Below, piece after piece: positions 24,158 to 34,956 of a stretch of 64,000 nt of DNA. Numbering within the stretch: position 1 is the stretch's first letter; each line of letters opens with the position of its first letter. The stretch lies in contig CAVQZA010000020.1 of the NCBI GenBank assembly GCA_963718355.1, forward strand, positions 1 to 64,000, written 5' to 3'. The DNA comes from CAVQZA01 sp963718355. GTDB lineage: Bacteria > Actinomycetota > Thermoleophilia > Gaiellales > Gaiellaceae. The position numbers and the translations under genes are program-made. The notes below the pieces were generated by a model. It ran no database searches, was not told the origin of the DNA, and saw only the letters and a program-made list of their open reading frames with translations.

Positions 24158-25825
24158 GGCTCGGGCGGCTCGACGGAGCATGCGCGCGTCGCCGACGCGG
24201 CGGGTCAGGCCGTCTGCATCGAAGCGCTCCAGCAGGAGCTGTGCGGTGCGGCGGCCGCTGCCGGTGAGGTCGCGGAAGCGGGCGAGGGTGATCGAGCCGG
24301 CCGCCGCGCACTCCTCGAGCATGAGGCGCTTCGCCTCGTCGTAGGCGGCGGCGGAGATCGCGTAGCCGTCGCCGACCTGGACGAGTCGACCCTGCTGTTC
24401 GAGGTACGAGGCGAGGCGCCGGTCGACGATCTTGACCGGCTCCGGGCCGAGGCTCGCTTCGAGTTCCGCTGCGTCGGCGGCACGGTCGCCGAGGTCCGCC
24501 GCTGCGCCCGGGAGATAGAGCTTGGCGCCGCGGCGCTCGAGGCCGAGCAGCGGCACGATCGCATCGGCCCATGGCTCCTGCGGCGGCTGGATTCCGGGAT
24601 CGAGCGGATCGGCGCGCGGCGAGCTCGGCGCGGAGGCTCTCGCTCGAGCTCCTCGAGCCACGCGGCCGAGTAGAGCCAGCCGCCGGCGCGCTCGACTCCC
24701 TCGGGCTCGCGGTCGCCGAGGAGGTGGCGCAGAGAGTCCTCGCGCACGGGCGCGAAGACGGTGGCGGCAACATCGCCCCGCTCGATCATGGCGAGCCGCT
24801 CGGGGTCGAGGCGGCGCGGCGGCAGCGGGTCGAGGACGACGCCGCCGCCGATCGTGCCGCCGTTTCGGATCACGACACGGTCGCCGCGCGCGGCCACGAA
24901 CGGCTCCGCGAGGCGCAGCTGCGCGTAGTGCTCACCGGCGCGCGCAACACGTGCGGGCGAGGCGGCGGTTCCGTGGTGGACGTGCACACGCGCCCCGGCC
25001 GGAATCTCCTCGAGCTCCTCGAGCACGACGTCGAGCCGGTAGCTCGGCCGGTATGCGCCGGGGTCGACGAGCACATCGCCGCGCCGCAGCTGCGAGCGCT
25101 CGATGCCGGGCAGCGCGACGGCGACCCGCTGCCCCGCCTCGGCGCGATCGACGGGACGGTCGTGCACCTGGACGCTGCGCACGCGCACGTCGAGCCCGGC
25201 CGGCTCGGCGCGCAGCTCGTCGCCCTCGCCGATCGAGCCCGACCAGAGCGTCCCGGTCGCGACGGTGCCGATCCCGCGGAGTGTGAAGACGCGGTCGACG
25301 AAGAGACGCGTGGGCAGCGCGGAGGGCTCGCTCTCGACGGCGGCGCGGGCCAGCGCGGCTCGCAGCTCGTCGAGCCCCGCGCCGGTCTTCGCACTCACCG
25401 CGACGACTTCGGCCTCGGGCACGAGCTCGCGCGCCTCCTCGAGCGCCAGCTCGACCAGCTCGTCGTCGACGGCGTCGACCTTCGTCACCGCGACCACGCC
25501 GCGCTCGATCCCGAGCAGTCGCAGGATCGCCAGATGCTCGAGCGTCTGCGGGCCGCGCGCCCTCGCCGGCGTCGATCACGAGCAGGAAGAGGTCGATCCC
25601 GGTCGCGCCGGCGACCATCGTGCGGACGAAGCGCTCGTGGCCGGGGACGTCGATCAGCGAAAGGCGGCGCCCGTCGGGCAGCTCGAGCGGCGCGTAGCCG
25701 AGGTCGATCGAGATCCCGCGCGCCTGCTCCTCGGGCAGCCGGTCGGTGTCCTTTCCGGTCAGCGCCCGCACGAGCCATGTCTTGCCGTGGTCGATGTGAC
25801 CGGCCGTGCCGACGGTCAGCGGCAT
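24155..25825 (-). pseudogene. selB: Selenocysteine-specific elongation factor SelB, frameshifted
   Basis: GTPase domain: G1 GTAGHIDHGKT at the N-terminus, GISIDLGYAPLELP, G3 DVPGHERFV and G4 VTKVDAV. An EF-Tu-like beta-barrel (RVFTLRGIGTVATGTL...) follows, then a C-terminal winged-helix series (GSITLARFRDLTGSGRRTAQLLLERFDADGLT) that binds the SECIS hairpin. The protein delivers Sec-tRNA to the ribosome at UGA. The frame shifts near 25553, where one C of a CCC run appears extra (restoring ARPQTLEHLAILRLLG), and twice near 24600-24650. ATG 25825 overlaps the methyltransferase 3' end by 10 bp. Context: selA upstream in the same operon and tRNA-Sec nearby. Confidence 0.85.
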
Positions 25826-26754
25826 CGGGCCTCGATCAGGCCGTCCTCCAGCCGCACCGGCTCGAACCCGCCCTCCTCGAGCAGCGCATGCCACTGCGCC
25901 TCGTCGCGCTCGCGTCCCGCAAAGAGCGCGAGCATCAGCAGGTCGAGCCACTTCGCGCCGTGCGGATCGTTGCCGGCCGGGATCACGCCGTCGAGGATCA
26001 CGAGTCGCCCGTCGTCGCGCGCCGCGGCGCGAATCGTGCGGAGGATGGCGGCGGCGCGCTCGTCGTCCCAGTCGTGGAGGATCGTGCAGAGGAGGTGGAC
26101 GTCGCCCGGCGGCACCTCGACGAAGAAGTCGCCGGGGACGAAGCTGATCCGCTCGCCGAGCGCCGCCTCGTCCCGCACCGTCTCCGGCAGGTCGAAGACG
26201 ATGCCGCGCTGGCCGGGGTGCCGCGCGAGTAGCGCGACGAGCAGCGAGCCGTTTCCGCCGCCGATGTCGACGACGGTCTCGTCGCCGCGCCAGCCGGCCG
26301 AGTCGAGCCGGTCGAGGCGGCGCTCCTTGCCCTGCTCCATCGCATGGTCGAAGGCGGCCCGCTCGCCGGCGTTCTCGCCGAGCCACGTCCAGAAATCGGC
26401 GCCGTAGATGCGCGGGAACGTCGCCTCGCCCGAGGCGTCGAGCTCGCCGGCCGCCCGGTGCCACGCGCCGCCGAGCAGGTGTGCGAAGTCGTCCCAGCCT
26501 TCCCGGCGCAGCAGCTCGGACGCCTCGGTGTTGGCGAAGACCCCGGGCGAGACCTCGGTGAAGACACCGTCGCTCGCGAGGGCGCGCAGGAAGCGGTGGA
26601 GCGTTTCCGCGTCGGCTTCGCCGGCCAGTTCCGTCACCGGGCGCGGCCCGTCGGCGAGCGCGTCGGCGATGTGGAGGTCGGCGACGACGCCGAGCGCCCG
26701 CGTCACGAGCGCGCCGCGCATCAGGTTCCAGAGCGTCGCCTCGGGCGAGCTCAT
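25816..26754 (-). CDS. SAM-dependent O-methyltransferase-like protein (PF00891 type)
   Basis: 312 residues. An N-terminal winged-helix dimerisation part (LHIADALADGPRPVTELA...LHRFLRALASDGVF) precedes a Rossmann methyltransferase with VVDIGGGNGSLL (SAM binding), DLPETV and the ILHDWDDERA segment carrying the family's catalytic His-Asp. The substrate is unknown; relatives methylate small phenolic or polyketide hydroxyls. It is intact and sits between frameshifted selA and selB, overlapping both (ATGA with selA, 10 bp with selB), an odd partner for a selenocysteine operon. Confidence 0.8.
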   Translation of the reverse strand: MSSPEATLWNLMRGALVTRALGVVADLHIADALADGPRPVTELAGEADAETLHRFLRALASDGVFTEVSPGVFANTEASELLRREGWDDFAHLLGGAWHRAAGELDASGEATFPRIYGADFWTWLGENAGERAAFDHAMEQGKERRLDRLDSAGWRGDETVVDIGGGNGSLLVALLARHPGQRGIVFDLPETVRDEAALGERISFVPGDFFVEVPPGDVHLLCTILHDWDDERAAAILRTIRAAARDDGRLVILDGVIPAGNDPHGAKWLDLLMLALFAGRERDEAQWHALLEEGGFEPVRLEDGLIEARCR

Positions 26755-28054
26755 CCGCGGGCGCGACCGACCGCCGCGGCGACCTCGTCCACCTCGGCGT
26801 CGGCGAGCGTGCGGCAGTCGAGCAACGGTCTGTCCGTCGCGGACGACGGCGATCAACCGGCGGCTCGCCGTGGCGAAGCGGCGCGGCGAGCTCCTCCTCG
26901 ACGGCGCAGGCGAAGCTCGGCAGCTCCGCCAGCGGGAGCGCGCCGCCGCCGACACGGGCGACGGTCTCCTCGACCGAGCCGCCGACGAGCCCTGCGAGGC
27001 GCTCGGCTCTGGCGCGGACGGTCTCCGCCGCCTCGCGCAGCATCCGCAGCACCGGGATCTCGCGCGCCGCCCGCTCCGGGTCGAGGTAGAGCGCGAGCGT
27101 TCCCTCGAGCGCCGCGAGCGTGAGCTTGTCGGCGCGGAGGGCGCGCTGAAGTGGATGGCGGCGCAGGCGCTCGATCAGCTCGGCACGGCCGACGACGATT
27201 CCCGGCCTGCGGGCCGCCGAGCAGCTTGTCGCCGGAGAACGTGACGAGGTCGGCGCCCGCGGCAAGGCTCTCGCGGGCGGTCGGCTCGTCCTCGAGCGGC
27301 GCGAACGCGCCCGAGCCGAGGTCGTCGACGAGCGGCAGCCCGTGGCGAGCGGCGACGGCGGCGAGCTCGGCGAGGCGCGGCCGCTCGGTGAAGCCGACGA
27401 CGCGGAAGTTCGACTGGTGCACGGACAGCAGCAGCGCGGTCTCGGGGTGGACCGCCTTCTCGTAGTCCTTCGCGCGCGTGCGATTCGTGGTGCCGACCTC
27501 GACGAGGCGCGCGCCCGAGCGGGCGAGCACGTCGGGGATGCGGAAACCGTCGCCGATCTCGATCAGCTCGCCGCGCGAGACGATCACCTCGCGGCCCTCG
27601 GCGAGCGCGGCGAGCGCGAGCAGCAGGGCGCCGGCGCAGTTGTTGACGACGAGCGCGGCCTCGGCGCCGGTGAGGCGACGGAGGATGTCGGCCAGGTGAT
27701 CCTGTCGCGATCCGCGCGTTCCCGGCTTCCAGCTCGAGCTCGAGATTCGAGTAGCCGCGGCCGACCTCGACGACCCGTTCGAGCGCCGCGTCGGCGAGCG
27801 GCGCGCGGCCGAGATTCGTGTGGACGATCACGCCGGTCGCGTTGATGCGTGCGGCGCAGTCGCGGCGCGCGCGCGGACTCGAGCTCGGCCAGGGCGCGCT
27901 CGACGAGGTCGCCGGGATCGACTCCAGCGTGGATCTCCTCGCGTGCGCGCCCGAGGGCGGCGCGGGCTGCGGCGAGCGCGGGCGTACGCGGCGCGGCGGC
28001 GAGGCGCTCGTCGCGCAGCAGCTCGTCCACCGAGGGCAGGTCCCGGAGCTCCAT
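26751..28054 (-). pseudogene. selA: L-seryl-tRNA(Sec) selenium transferase SelA, frameshifted
   Basis: PLP enzyme converting Ser-tRNA(Sec) to Sec-tRNA(Sec) with selenophosphate. The N-terminal domain MELRDLPSVDELLRDERL is recognisable. VIVHTNLGRAPLADAAL and YSNLELELE are SelA hallmarks. The PLP-binding Lys lies in VTFSGDKLLGGPQAG. VSRGELIEIGDGFRIPDVL and ADKLTLAALEGTLALY follow. The pieces lie in different frames; single-base changes are needed near 27865, 27710, 27210, 26865 and 26822. ATG 28054 is well placed, and the TGA at 26751-26753 overlaps the methyltransferase ATG. Confidence 0.85.
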
Positions 28055-28060
28055 GGCGCG

Positions 28061-28080
28061 AAGTGTACGGCGCTACACTT
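28061..28080. promoter_or_regulatory. Inverted repeat with back-to-back TACACT boxes between selA and vanW-like gene
   Basis: AAGTGTA and TACACTT are arms of a 20-bp inverted repeat in the 36-bp divergent gap. Each arm reads TACACT on one strand, a plausible -10. Spacing would give a leaderless selA mRNA and a ~5-nt leader for the VanW gene. No good -35 is seen. Confidence 0.4.
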
Positions 28081-28090
28081 TGCCCGGCCG

Positions 28091-29844
28091 ATGCGTCTCC
28101 GGCCCGTCCTTTTCGCCCTGTTCTTCCTGGCAGTCGTCGCCGGGCTGGCGGTGGGCGCCTACTCGCTGCGAGGCCACATGTACGCGCACGAGGCGCTGCC
28201 CGGGGTGCGCGTGCTCGGCACGGACGTGTCGGGAAGCGATGCCACTGCGGCTGCCGCGAAGATCGACCGCGCCGCCGCGCCGCTCCTGGCCGCGCCGGTG
28301 ACCGTCGTCGCTGCCGGGCACACGCTGAGCGTCGTCCCTGGAGACCTCGTCCGCGTCGACTCCGCTGCGACCGCCGCCGCGGCGCTCGAAGCCGGGCGGG
28401 GCTCGGTCTCCTCGCGTGCGCTCGCGCTCCTCTCGCCTCTGCCTGCACAGCGGAACGTGGCGCCGGTGCTCACTCTGCGCCGCCGCGCCGCGGGCGCACT
28501 GTTCGCGAAGCTCGACGGCTACGGCAAGCCGTCCGCCTCGGCGACCGTGACGCTCGCCGGGCTCGATCCGGTCGTCCACCCGGCCCGCGCAGGCACCCGC
28601 GTCGACCAGCAGGCGTTCGTCGACGCGCTCGAGCGTCACGTTGCGACCGGCCACAGCGCGATCGTCGTCCGCTACCGCCGCGCCGATCCGACCGTTTCGA
28701 CCAACGGCGGCGACGATTGCGGCGATCCACGCCCGCACCGTCCTCTCAGGCCCCGTTCAGCTGCGGTACTCCGGGACCGACCTCGGCTCGCTCGGCCCCA
28801 CGAGACTAGCGACGCTGCTTCGCTTCCGGCAGAACGGGCCTGCGCTCGACGCGACCTTCGACCAGGCGACGCTCGCCGCGGTCGTCGCACCGCTCGTCAA
28901 GCCGTGGCGCCGGCCCGCGGTCGACGCGCGCCTGGCCGCGAACGGCAAGCAGGTTCGCCTGGTGCCGGAGCGCGTGGGCAGCGACCTCGACGCGGCCGCG
29001 ACCGTGTCCGCGCTCGCGGCGGCGACCTACGCCCCGACCGGCCGGATCGCCGACGTCACGCTTGCGCCCGTGCAGCCCAAGATCACGACCGAGTCGCTGC
29101 GCAAGCTCGGGATCCGGCGTCAGCTCGTCTCGTTCACGACCGACATGGGCTCCTCGTCGTCGAACCGGATCCACAACGTGCACCTGATGGCCGACTTCAT
29201 CGACGGCACGATCATCAAGCCGGGCGCAGCTCTTCTCGTTCAACCAGGTCGTCGGCCCGCGCACCGCCGCGCGCGGCTTCCTCGAGGGCCAGGAGATCAT
29301 CGGCAGCCTTGTCCTGCCGTCGATCGGCGGCGGCGTCTGCCAGACCGCGACGACGCTCTTCAACGACGCCTTCGAGACCGGCCTGCCGATCCTCGAGCGG
29401 ACGAACCACAACCTGTACCTGAGCCACTATCCGCTCGGGCGCGACGCGACCGTCTCGTGGGGCGGGCCCGATCTCGTCTTCCGCAACGACCTGCGCCACG
29501 GGATCCTGATCACGACCTCCTACACCGACCAGACGCTCACGTTCACGTTCTGGGGGACGCCGCAGGGCCGCCGAGTGGTCGCCGTGACCGGCCCGAAGGA
29601 GAACTTCAAGGCGCCGACGATGAACTACGCGATCGATCCGTCGGCGCCGGCCAGCTCGATCAAGGTCGTCTCGGGCTCGGGCGCCGAGGGCTTCTCGGTC
29701 ACCGTCGGGCGCACCGTCTTCCAGAACGGCAAGGTGCTGCGGCGCGACTCGTTCCGCTCGACGTACATCCCCGACGCGTCGACGACGGTCTACGGCCCTG
29801 GCGGCCATCCGCCGGGCCCGTACTTCGTGCTGCCGAAGGTCTAG
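28091..29844 (+). pseudogene. VanW-family protein with peptidoglycan-binding-like repeats, two frameshifts
   Basis: About 584 codons. An N-terminal membrane anchor (PVLFALFFLAVVAGLAVGAY) is followed by GVRVLGTDVSGSDATAAAAKI and a second related block, the PG_binding_4-type repeats found before VanW domains. The VanW domain starts at NRIHNVHLMADFIDGTIIKPG and continues FSFNQVVGPRTAARGF, GGGVCQTATTLFNDAF and the YPLGRDATVSWGGPD part. Breaks are near 28700 and near 29225, where one extra A in GGCGCAGCTC would explain the second. VanW-like proteins are cell-envelope proteins of unclear chemistry. ATG 28091 has a very short leader. Its stop directly abuts the stop of the LOG gene. Confidence 0.8.
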
Positions 29845-30492
29845 CTACGCGGCAGCGACGTGGCCGCAGCGGCCGTCGTGGCAGGCGAGCACCGTCTCGA
29901 CCGCCTGCGCCGGATCGCTCGTCACCGAGAGCAGCGTCAGGTCATCGGCCGAGATCAGCCCGTGCGCGAGTAGTTCCTCGCGCGTCCAGCGCAGCAGCTC
30001 GTCCCAGTAGTGATCGTCGAAGAGGACGATCGGAAAGTGAACGATCTTCCCTGTCTGGATCAGGGTCAGCGACTCGAACAGCTCATCGAGAGTGCCGAAG
30101 CCGCCTGGGAAGATCACGAAGCCCATCGCCGCCTTCACGAACATCGTCTTGCGCGCGTAGAAGTGCTCGAACGTGAGCCCGAGGTCGACGTACGGGTTCA
30201 TGCCCTGCTCGTGCGGCAGCTCGATGTTGAAGCCGACCGAGAGCCCGCCGCCCTCCTTGCAGCCGCGGTTTCCGGCCTCCATCACGCCCGGGCCGCCGCC
30301 CGTGACGACCGCGAAGCCGTTCTCCGCGAAGAGCCGAGCCGTCGCGCGCGCCGCGTCGTAGGGCGCGCTTCCCTCTCTGACCCGGGCCGAGCCGAAGAAC
30401 GTCACGGCGGGCCGGTCGATCTTGTCGACGACTTCGAAGCCGTCGAGGAACTCCTGCCGGATCGTGTCCGCGCGCCGGAGGTCGTCGTTCAG
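29845..30492 (-). CDS. LOG-family protein (cytokinin riboside monophosphate phosphoribohydrolase-like)
   Basis: 215 residues if started at CTG 30492. The Rossmann-like fold carries VVTGGGPGVMEAGNRG and the signature PGGFGTLDE, whose Arg/Glu set in LOG enzymes cleaves AMP-derived ribosides. TIGR00730-like bacterial members are often of unknown substrate. FEHFYARKTMFVKAAMGFVIFPGG fits the family. No ATG, GTG or TTG precedes FLDGFEVVDKIDRPAVTFFGSAR at a sensible point. The CTG at 30490-30492 overlaps the protease stop as CTGA, like the ATGA/GTGA junctions nearby, so I used it. An internal GTG would remove the first strand. Confidence 0.75.
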   Translation of the reverse strand: MNDDLRRADTIRQEFLDGFEVVDKIDRPAVTFFGSARVREGSAPYDAARATARLFAENGFAVVTGGGPGVMEAGNRGCKEGGGLSVGFNIELPHEQGMNPYVDLGLTFEHFYARKTMFVKAAMGFVIFPGGFGTLDELFESLTLIQTGKIVHFPIVLFDDHYWDELLRWTREELLAHGLISADDLTLLSVTSDPAQAVETVLACHDGRCGHVAAA

Positions 30493-31358
30493 TGCGGGAC
30501 CTGCGTCGCGGCCATGCCGAGCACGAGTGCGGCGGCGAGGCCGAGGTAGACGACGGCGACGGCGATCCGCTGCGTGGGCTTCACGTGGTAGTAGGCCTGC
30601 ATCGCCGCGTCGTGGCGGTTGCGCCAGCGCCGCGAGACCTCGAGCCCGCCGAGGATCAGGATCAGGACGAGGAACGGATTCGGCCGGTAGAAGGCGAGCC
30701 CGACCAGCGCTGCGAGCCCGAGCCCCCAGACGAGCGGGTGCAGCGCCGCCGCCGCGCGCCCGCCGTCTAGCGGCACGAGCGGGATCAGGTTGAAGAGGTT
30801 GATGAAGAAGCCGGCGAAAGCGAGCGCGCGCCAGAAGTTCGAGTCGGTGTACGCGCCGATTCCCCAGCACGCCGCAGCCGCGAGCGACCCCGCGATCGGC
30901 CCGGCGAGCGCCACCTCCGCCTCGCGCCACGCGTTGTGCGGCATCGCCTTCATCGTGATCATCGCGCCGAGGAACGGAATGAAGAGCGGCGCCGTCACGG
31001 GCAGGCCCTGACGCTTGGCCTCGATCACGTGGCCCATCTCGTGGAAGAAGATCAGCGCCACGAAGCCGACCGCGAACTGCCAGCCCCACAGCAGCGCGTA
31101 GCCGCCGATCGAGACGAGCATCGAGAGCGCCACGACGACGAAATTGAGCTTGAAGAAGATCGCGCCGAACTTGAGCAGGAACGCGCCGATCGCCGCGAAC
31201 GGTCCCCAGATCCTCTTGCCGATCTTGCGCCAGCTCGTGCCGCTACCGGGGTGGATCGGCTCGTAGTTGCGGTGAGGCTCTCCGACCCGCTCGAGAAACG
31301 CGTGCTGCTCCTCGGGGCTGAGCTCCTTGAAGGGGCGCCAGGTTTCCTGGTCAGTCAT
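30489..31358 (-). CDS. Site-2 protease family (M50) intramembrane metalloprotease-like protein
   Basis: 289 residues with about six membrane helices. Zinc motif HEMGH at residues 106-110 and the second-ligand motif PLDGG at 196-200 (NLIPLVPLDGGRAAAA) are intact, so it is probably active within the membrane. The N-terminal 45 residues are soluble and Pro/Glu-rich (KELSPEEQHAFLERVG). No PDZ domain. Its substrate is unknown; relatives cut anti-sigma factors or membrane precursors. ATG 31358 follows GGAAACC-like sequence; the stop overlaps the LOG start. Confidence 0.85.
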   Translation of the reverse strand: MTDQETWRPFKELSPEEQHAFLERVGEPHRNYEPIHPGSGTSWRKIGKRIWGPFAAIGAFLLKFGAIFFKLNFVVVALSMLVSIGGYALLWGWQFAVGFVALIFFHEMGHVIEAKRQGLPVTAPLFIPFLGAMITMKAMPHNAWREAEVALAGPIAGSLAAAACWGIGAYTDSNFWRALAFAGFFINLFNLIPLVPLDGGRAAAALHPLVWGLGLAALVGLAFYRPNPFLVLILILGGLEVSRRWRNRHDAAMQAYYHVKPTQRIAVAVVYLGLAAALVLGMAATQVPH

Positions 31359-31397
31359 CTCTGTCTAGTTGTAGCGGCTGCAGTGGTCTTTGGCTCG

Positions 31398-32030
31398 CTA
31401 TGACCCGCGCCCGATCCACTCTTCTCCGCCCTCGTAGACCTCTTTCTTCCAGAGCGGGACACGCTCTTTGAGCTGGTCGATCGCCTCGGCGCAGGCGGCG
31501 AGAGCGGCGGCGCGGTGGGCGGCGGAGACGGCGATCACGACGCTCTGCTCGCCAATCGAGACGGTGCCGATCCGGTGGTGGATCGCGACGGCGACGAGCT
31601 CGTGGCGGGCACGTAGCTCCTCGGCGATCTCGGCCATGACCTGCTCGGCCATGCCCGGGTAGGCCTCGTACTCGAGGTGATGGACGGTTCGGCCGCGGGA
31701 GCTGATCCGGGTCGTGCCGGTGAACGTGGCGATCGCGCCGGCCTCGTCGCTCTCGACTTCGGCCACGCAGGCGGCGAGGTCGAGCGGCTCTTCGAAGAGG
31801 CGGAAGTCGCCGCCGGAGACCGGCGGGATCAGCGCCACCTCGTCGCCGTCGGAAAGCGCCGTGTCGGGCGCGGCGTAGGCCTTGTTGACGGCGTAGAGAA
31901 GGCCCGTCGGCTCCTCGCCCAGGTCGAGCCTGGCCCAGACCTCGCTCACCGTTACGACTCCGTCGAGCTCGCGACTCGACCAGCCCGCCTGCTCGCGGAG
32001 GCCGGCAAACAGCTTCACGGTGACCGTCAC
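31398..32030 (-). CDS. MoaD-MoaE fusion, molybdopterin synthase (MoaX-like)
   Basis: 210 residues. Residues 1-78 are a MoaD ubiquitin-like sulfur carrier (VKLFAGLREQAG ... DGDEVALIPPVSGGDF). Residues 80-210 are MoaE (FTGTTR, HHLEYEAYPGMAEQVM, HRIGTVSIGEQSVVIAVSAAHR, VPLWKKEVYEGGEEW with the catalytic Lys pair). Molybdopterin synthase inserts two sulfurs into precursor Z. The MoaD Gly-Gly that must become a thiocarboxylate is internal (residues 73-74). In mycobacterial MoaX the fused protein is cut after the corresponding Gly, so processing is expected here too. GTG 32030 is 21 bp from the divergent amidase gene. Confidence 0.9.
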   Translation of the reverse strand: MTVTVKLFAGLREQAGWSSRELDGVVTVSEVWARLDLGEEPTGLLYAVNKAYAAPDTALSDGDEVALIPPVSGGDFRLFEEPLDLAACVAEVESDEAGAIATFTGTTRISSRGRTVHHLEYEAYPGMAEQVMAEIAEELRARHELVAVAIHHRIGTVSIGEQSVVIAVSAAHRAAALAACAEAIDQLKERVPLWKKEVYEGGEEWIGRGS

Positions 32031-32051
32031 TCCGTCAAGATACTCGGCGCT

Positions 32052-33380
32052 GTGAGCAGTCCTGCCGACCTGACCGTGACCGAGGCCTCGGCGCTGCTCG
32101 CCAGGCGCACGCTGAGCGCGGTCGAGCTCGCGGAGGCCTGTCTCGCCCGCATCCGCGAGCGCGACGGGACGCACAGCTTCGAGGGCGATCCGGAGTCGAT
32201 CAACGCGTGGATCCGCGTCTACGAGGAGGACGCGCTCGCGGCCGCGGCCCGCGCGGACGAGCGGCTGGCGCGCGGCGACGCCCCGGCGCTCTGCGGCGTG
32301 CCGATCGGGCTCAAGGATCTCTACGCCGTCGCCGGGAAGCCGCTGACCGCGTCGAGCCGCCTCCTCGACGAGGTGCCGGAGCGTTCGTGCGACGTCTGGG
32401 AGCGGCTCGAGGCGGAGGGGATGGTGCTGCTCGGCCACCTGCACACGCATGAGTTCGCGGCCGGCGGCACGACCGACCAGGTCGGCAACCCGTGGGCGCT
32501 CGACCGCTCGGCCGGCGGCTCGAGCGGCGGTTCCGGCGCGGCGCTTGCGGCGCGGATGACACCGGCCGCGACCGGCACCGACACCGCAGGCTCGCTGCGG
32601 ATTCCGTCGGCGTTCTGCGGCACCTCGACGATCAAGCCGACGCGTGGGCTCGTCTCGATCCGCGGGATCGTGCCGCTCGCCGAGAGCCTCGACAACGCAG
32701 GCCCGATGGCGCGGACGGTCGAGGACTGCGCGCTGCTGCTCGCCGGGATGACCGGAACGGAACTGCTCGCGTCGCGCCCGCTCGCGGGCCTTCGACTCGG
32801 GGTCTCCTCGCGGATCGGCGGGCTCGACCCCGACGTCGCCGCCGGTTTCGAGGCGACGCTCGAGCTCTGCCGCAGCCTCGGCGCGGAGCTCGTCCAGGCC
32901 CCGCCGGTGCGGGAGACGCTCGAGGACTTCGTGCAGATCCTCCTCATCGACATGCTGGCCTACCACCACCGCTTCGACGATCGCCGGATGCTCTACCGCC
33001 CGTCGATCCGGCAGTTCGTGGTGCAGGCGGAGGGGCTCGGGCCGGTCGACTACGGCGGTCTCCAGGCGCAGCGCCTCGTCGACGCGGAGCACTGGGAGCG
33101 CTGGTTCGCAGCGGAGCGGATTGCGGCGCTGCTCGAGCCGACGGTTCCCGACGTCGCGTGGGTGCGAGGCCCCGGCTACGACGTGGCCGGGAGCGACGCG
33201 GCGCTGATCTCGCTCACGCACCACTGGGACTGGACGGGCCAGCCGGCCGTTGCGCTTCCGGCCGGGCTCGGCGCAGTGAGCGGCCTGCCGGTCGGCGTCT
33301 CGCTGATCGGCCCTGCCGGCTCGGACTTCGAGCTGCTGGCGCTCGGCGCTGCGCTCCAGGCCGGGCTCGGGCTGCCTTAG
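32052..33380 (+). CDS. Amidase signature family hydrolase
   Basis: 442 residues. The Ser-cisSer-Lys triad is complete: K88 (GVPIGLKDLY), S157 (SAGGSSGGSGAALAARM) and S181 (TGTDTAGSLRIPS). The family hydrolyses amides, including GatA-type transamidation; no gatB/gatC neighbours are seen, so a stand-alone amidase is likelier. GTG 32052 was chosen because the domain starts at once (TVTEASALLARRTLSAVELAEACL). GATACT at 32038-32043 could be a -10 giving a leaderless message. Nine bases separate it from the mutase gene. Confidence 0.85.
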   Translation: MSSPADLTVTEASALLARRTLSAVELAEACLARIRERDGTHSFEGDPESINAWIRVYEEDALAAAARADERLARGDAPALCGVPIGLKDLYAVAGKPLTASSRLLDEVPERSCDVWERLEAEGMVLLGHLHTHEFAAGGTTDQVGNPWALDRSAGGSSGGSGAALAARMTPAATGTDTAGSLRIPSAFCGTSTIKPTRGLVSIRGIVPLAESLDNAGPMARTVEDCALLLAGMTGTELLASRPLAGLRLGVSSRIGGLDPDVAAGFEATLELCRSLGAELVQAPPVRETLEDFVQILLIDMLAYHHRFDDRRMLYRPSIRQFVVQAEGLGPVDYGGLQAQRLVDAEHWERWFAAERIAALLEPTVPDVAWVRGPGYDVAGSDAALISLTHHWDWTGQPAVALPAGLGAVSGLPVGVSLIGPAGSDFELLALGAALQAGLGLP

Positions 33381-33389
33381 GATCACCGA

Positions 33390-34928
<1,539 letters not shown>

Positions 34929-34956
34929 CCCCCACGGCGAAACGTACGCTGTCTGG

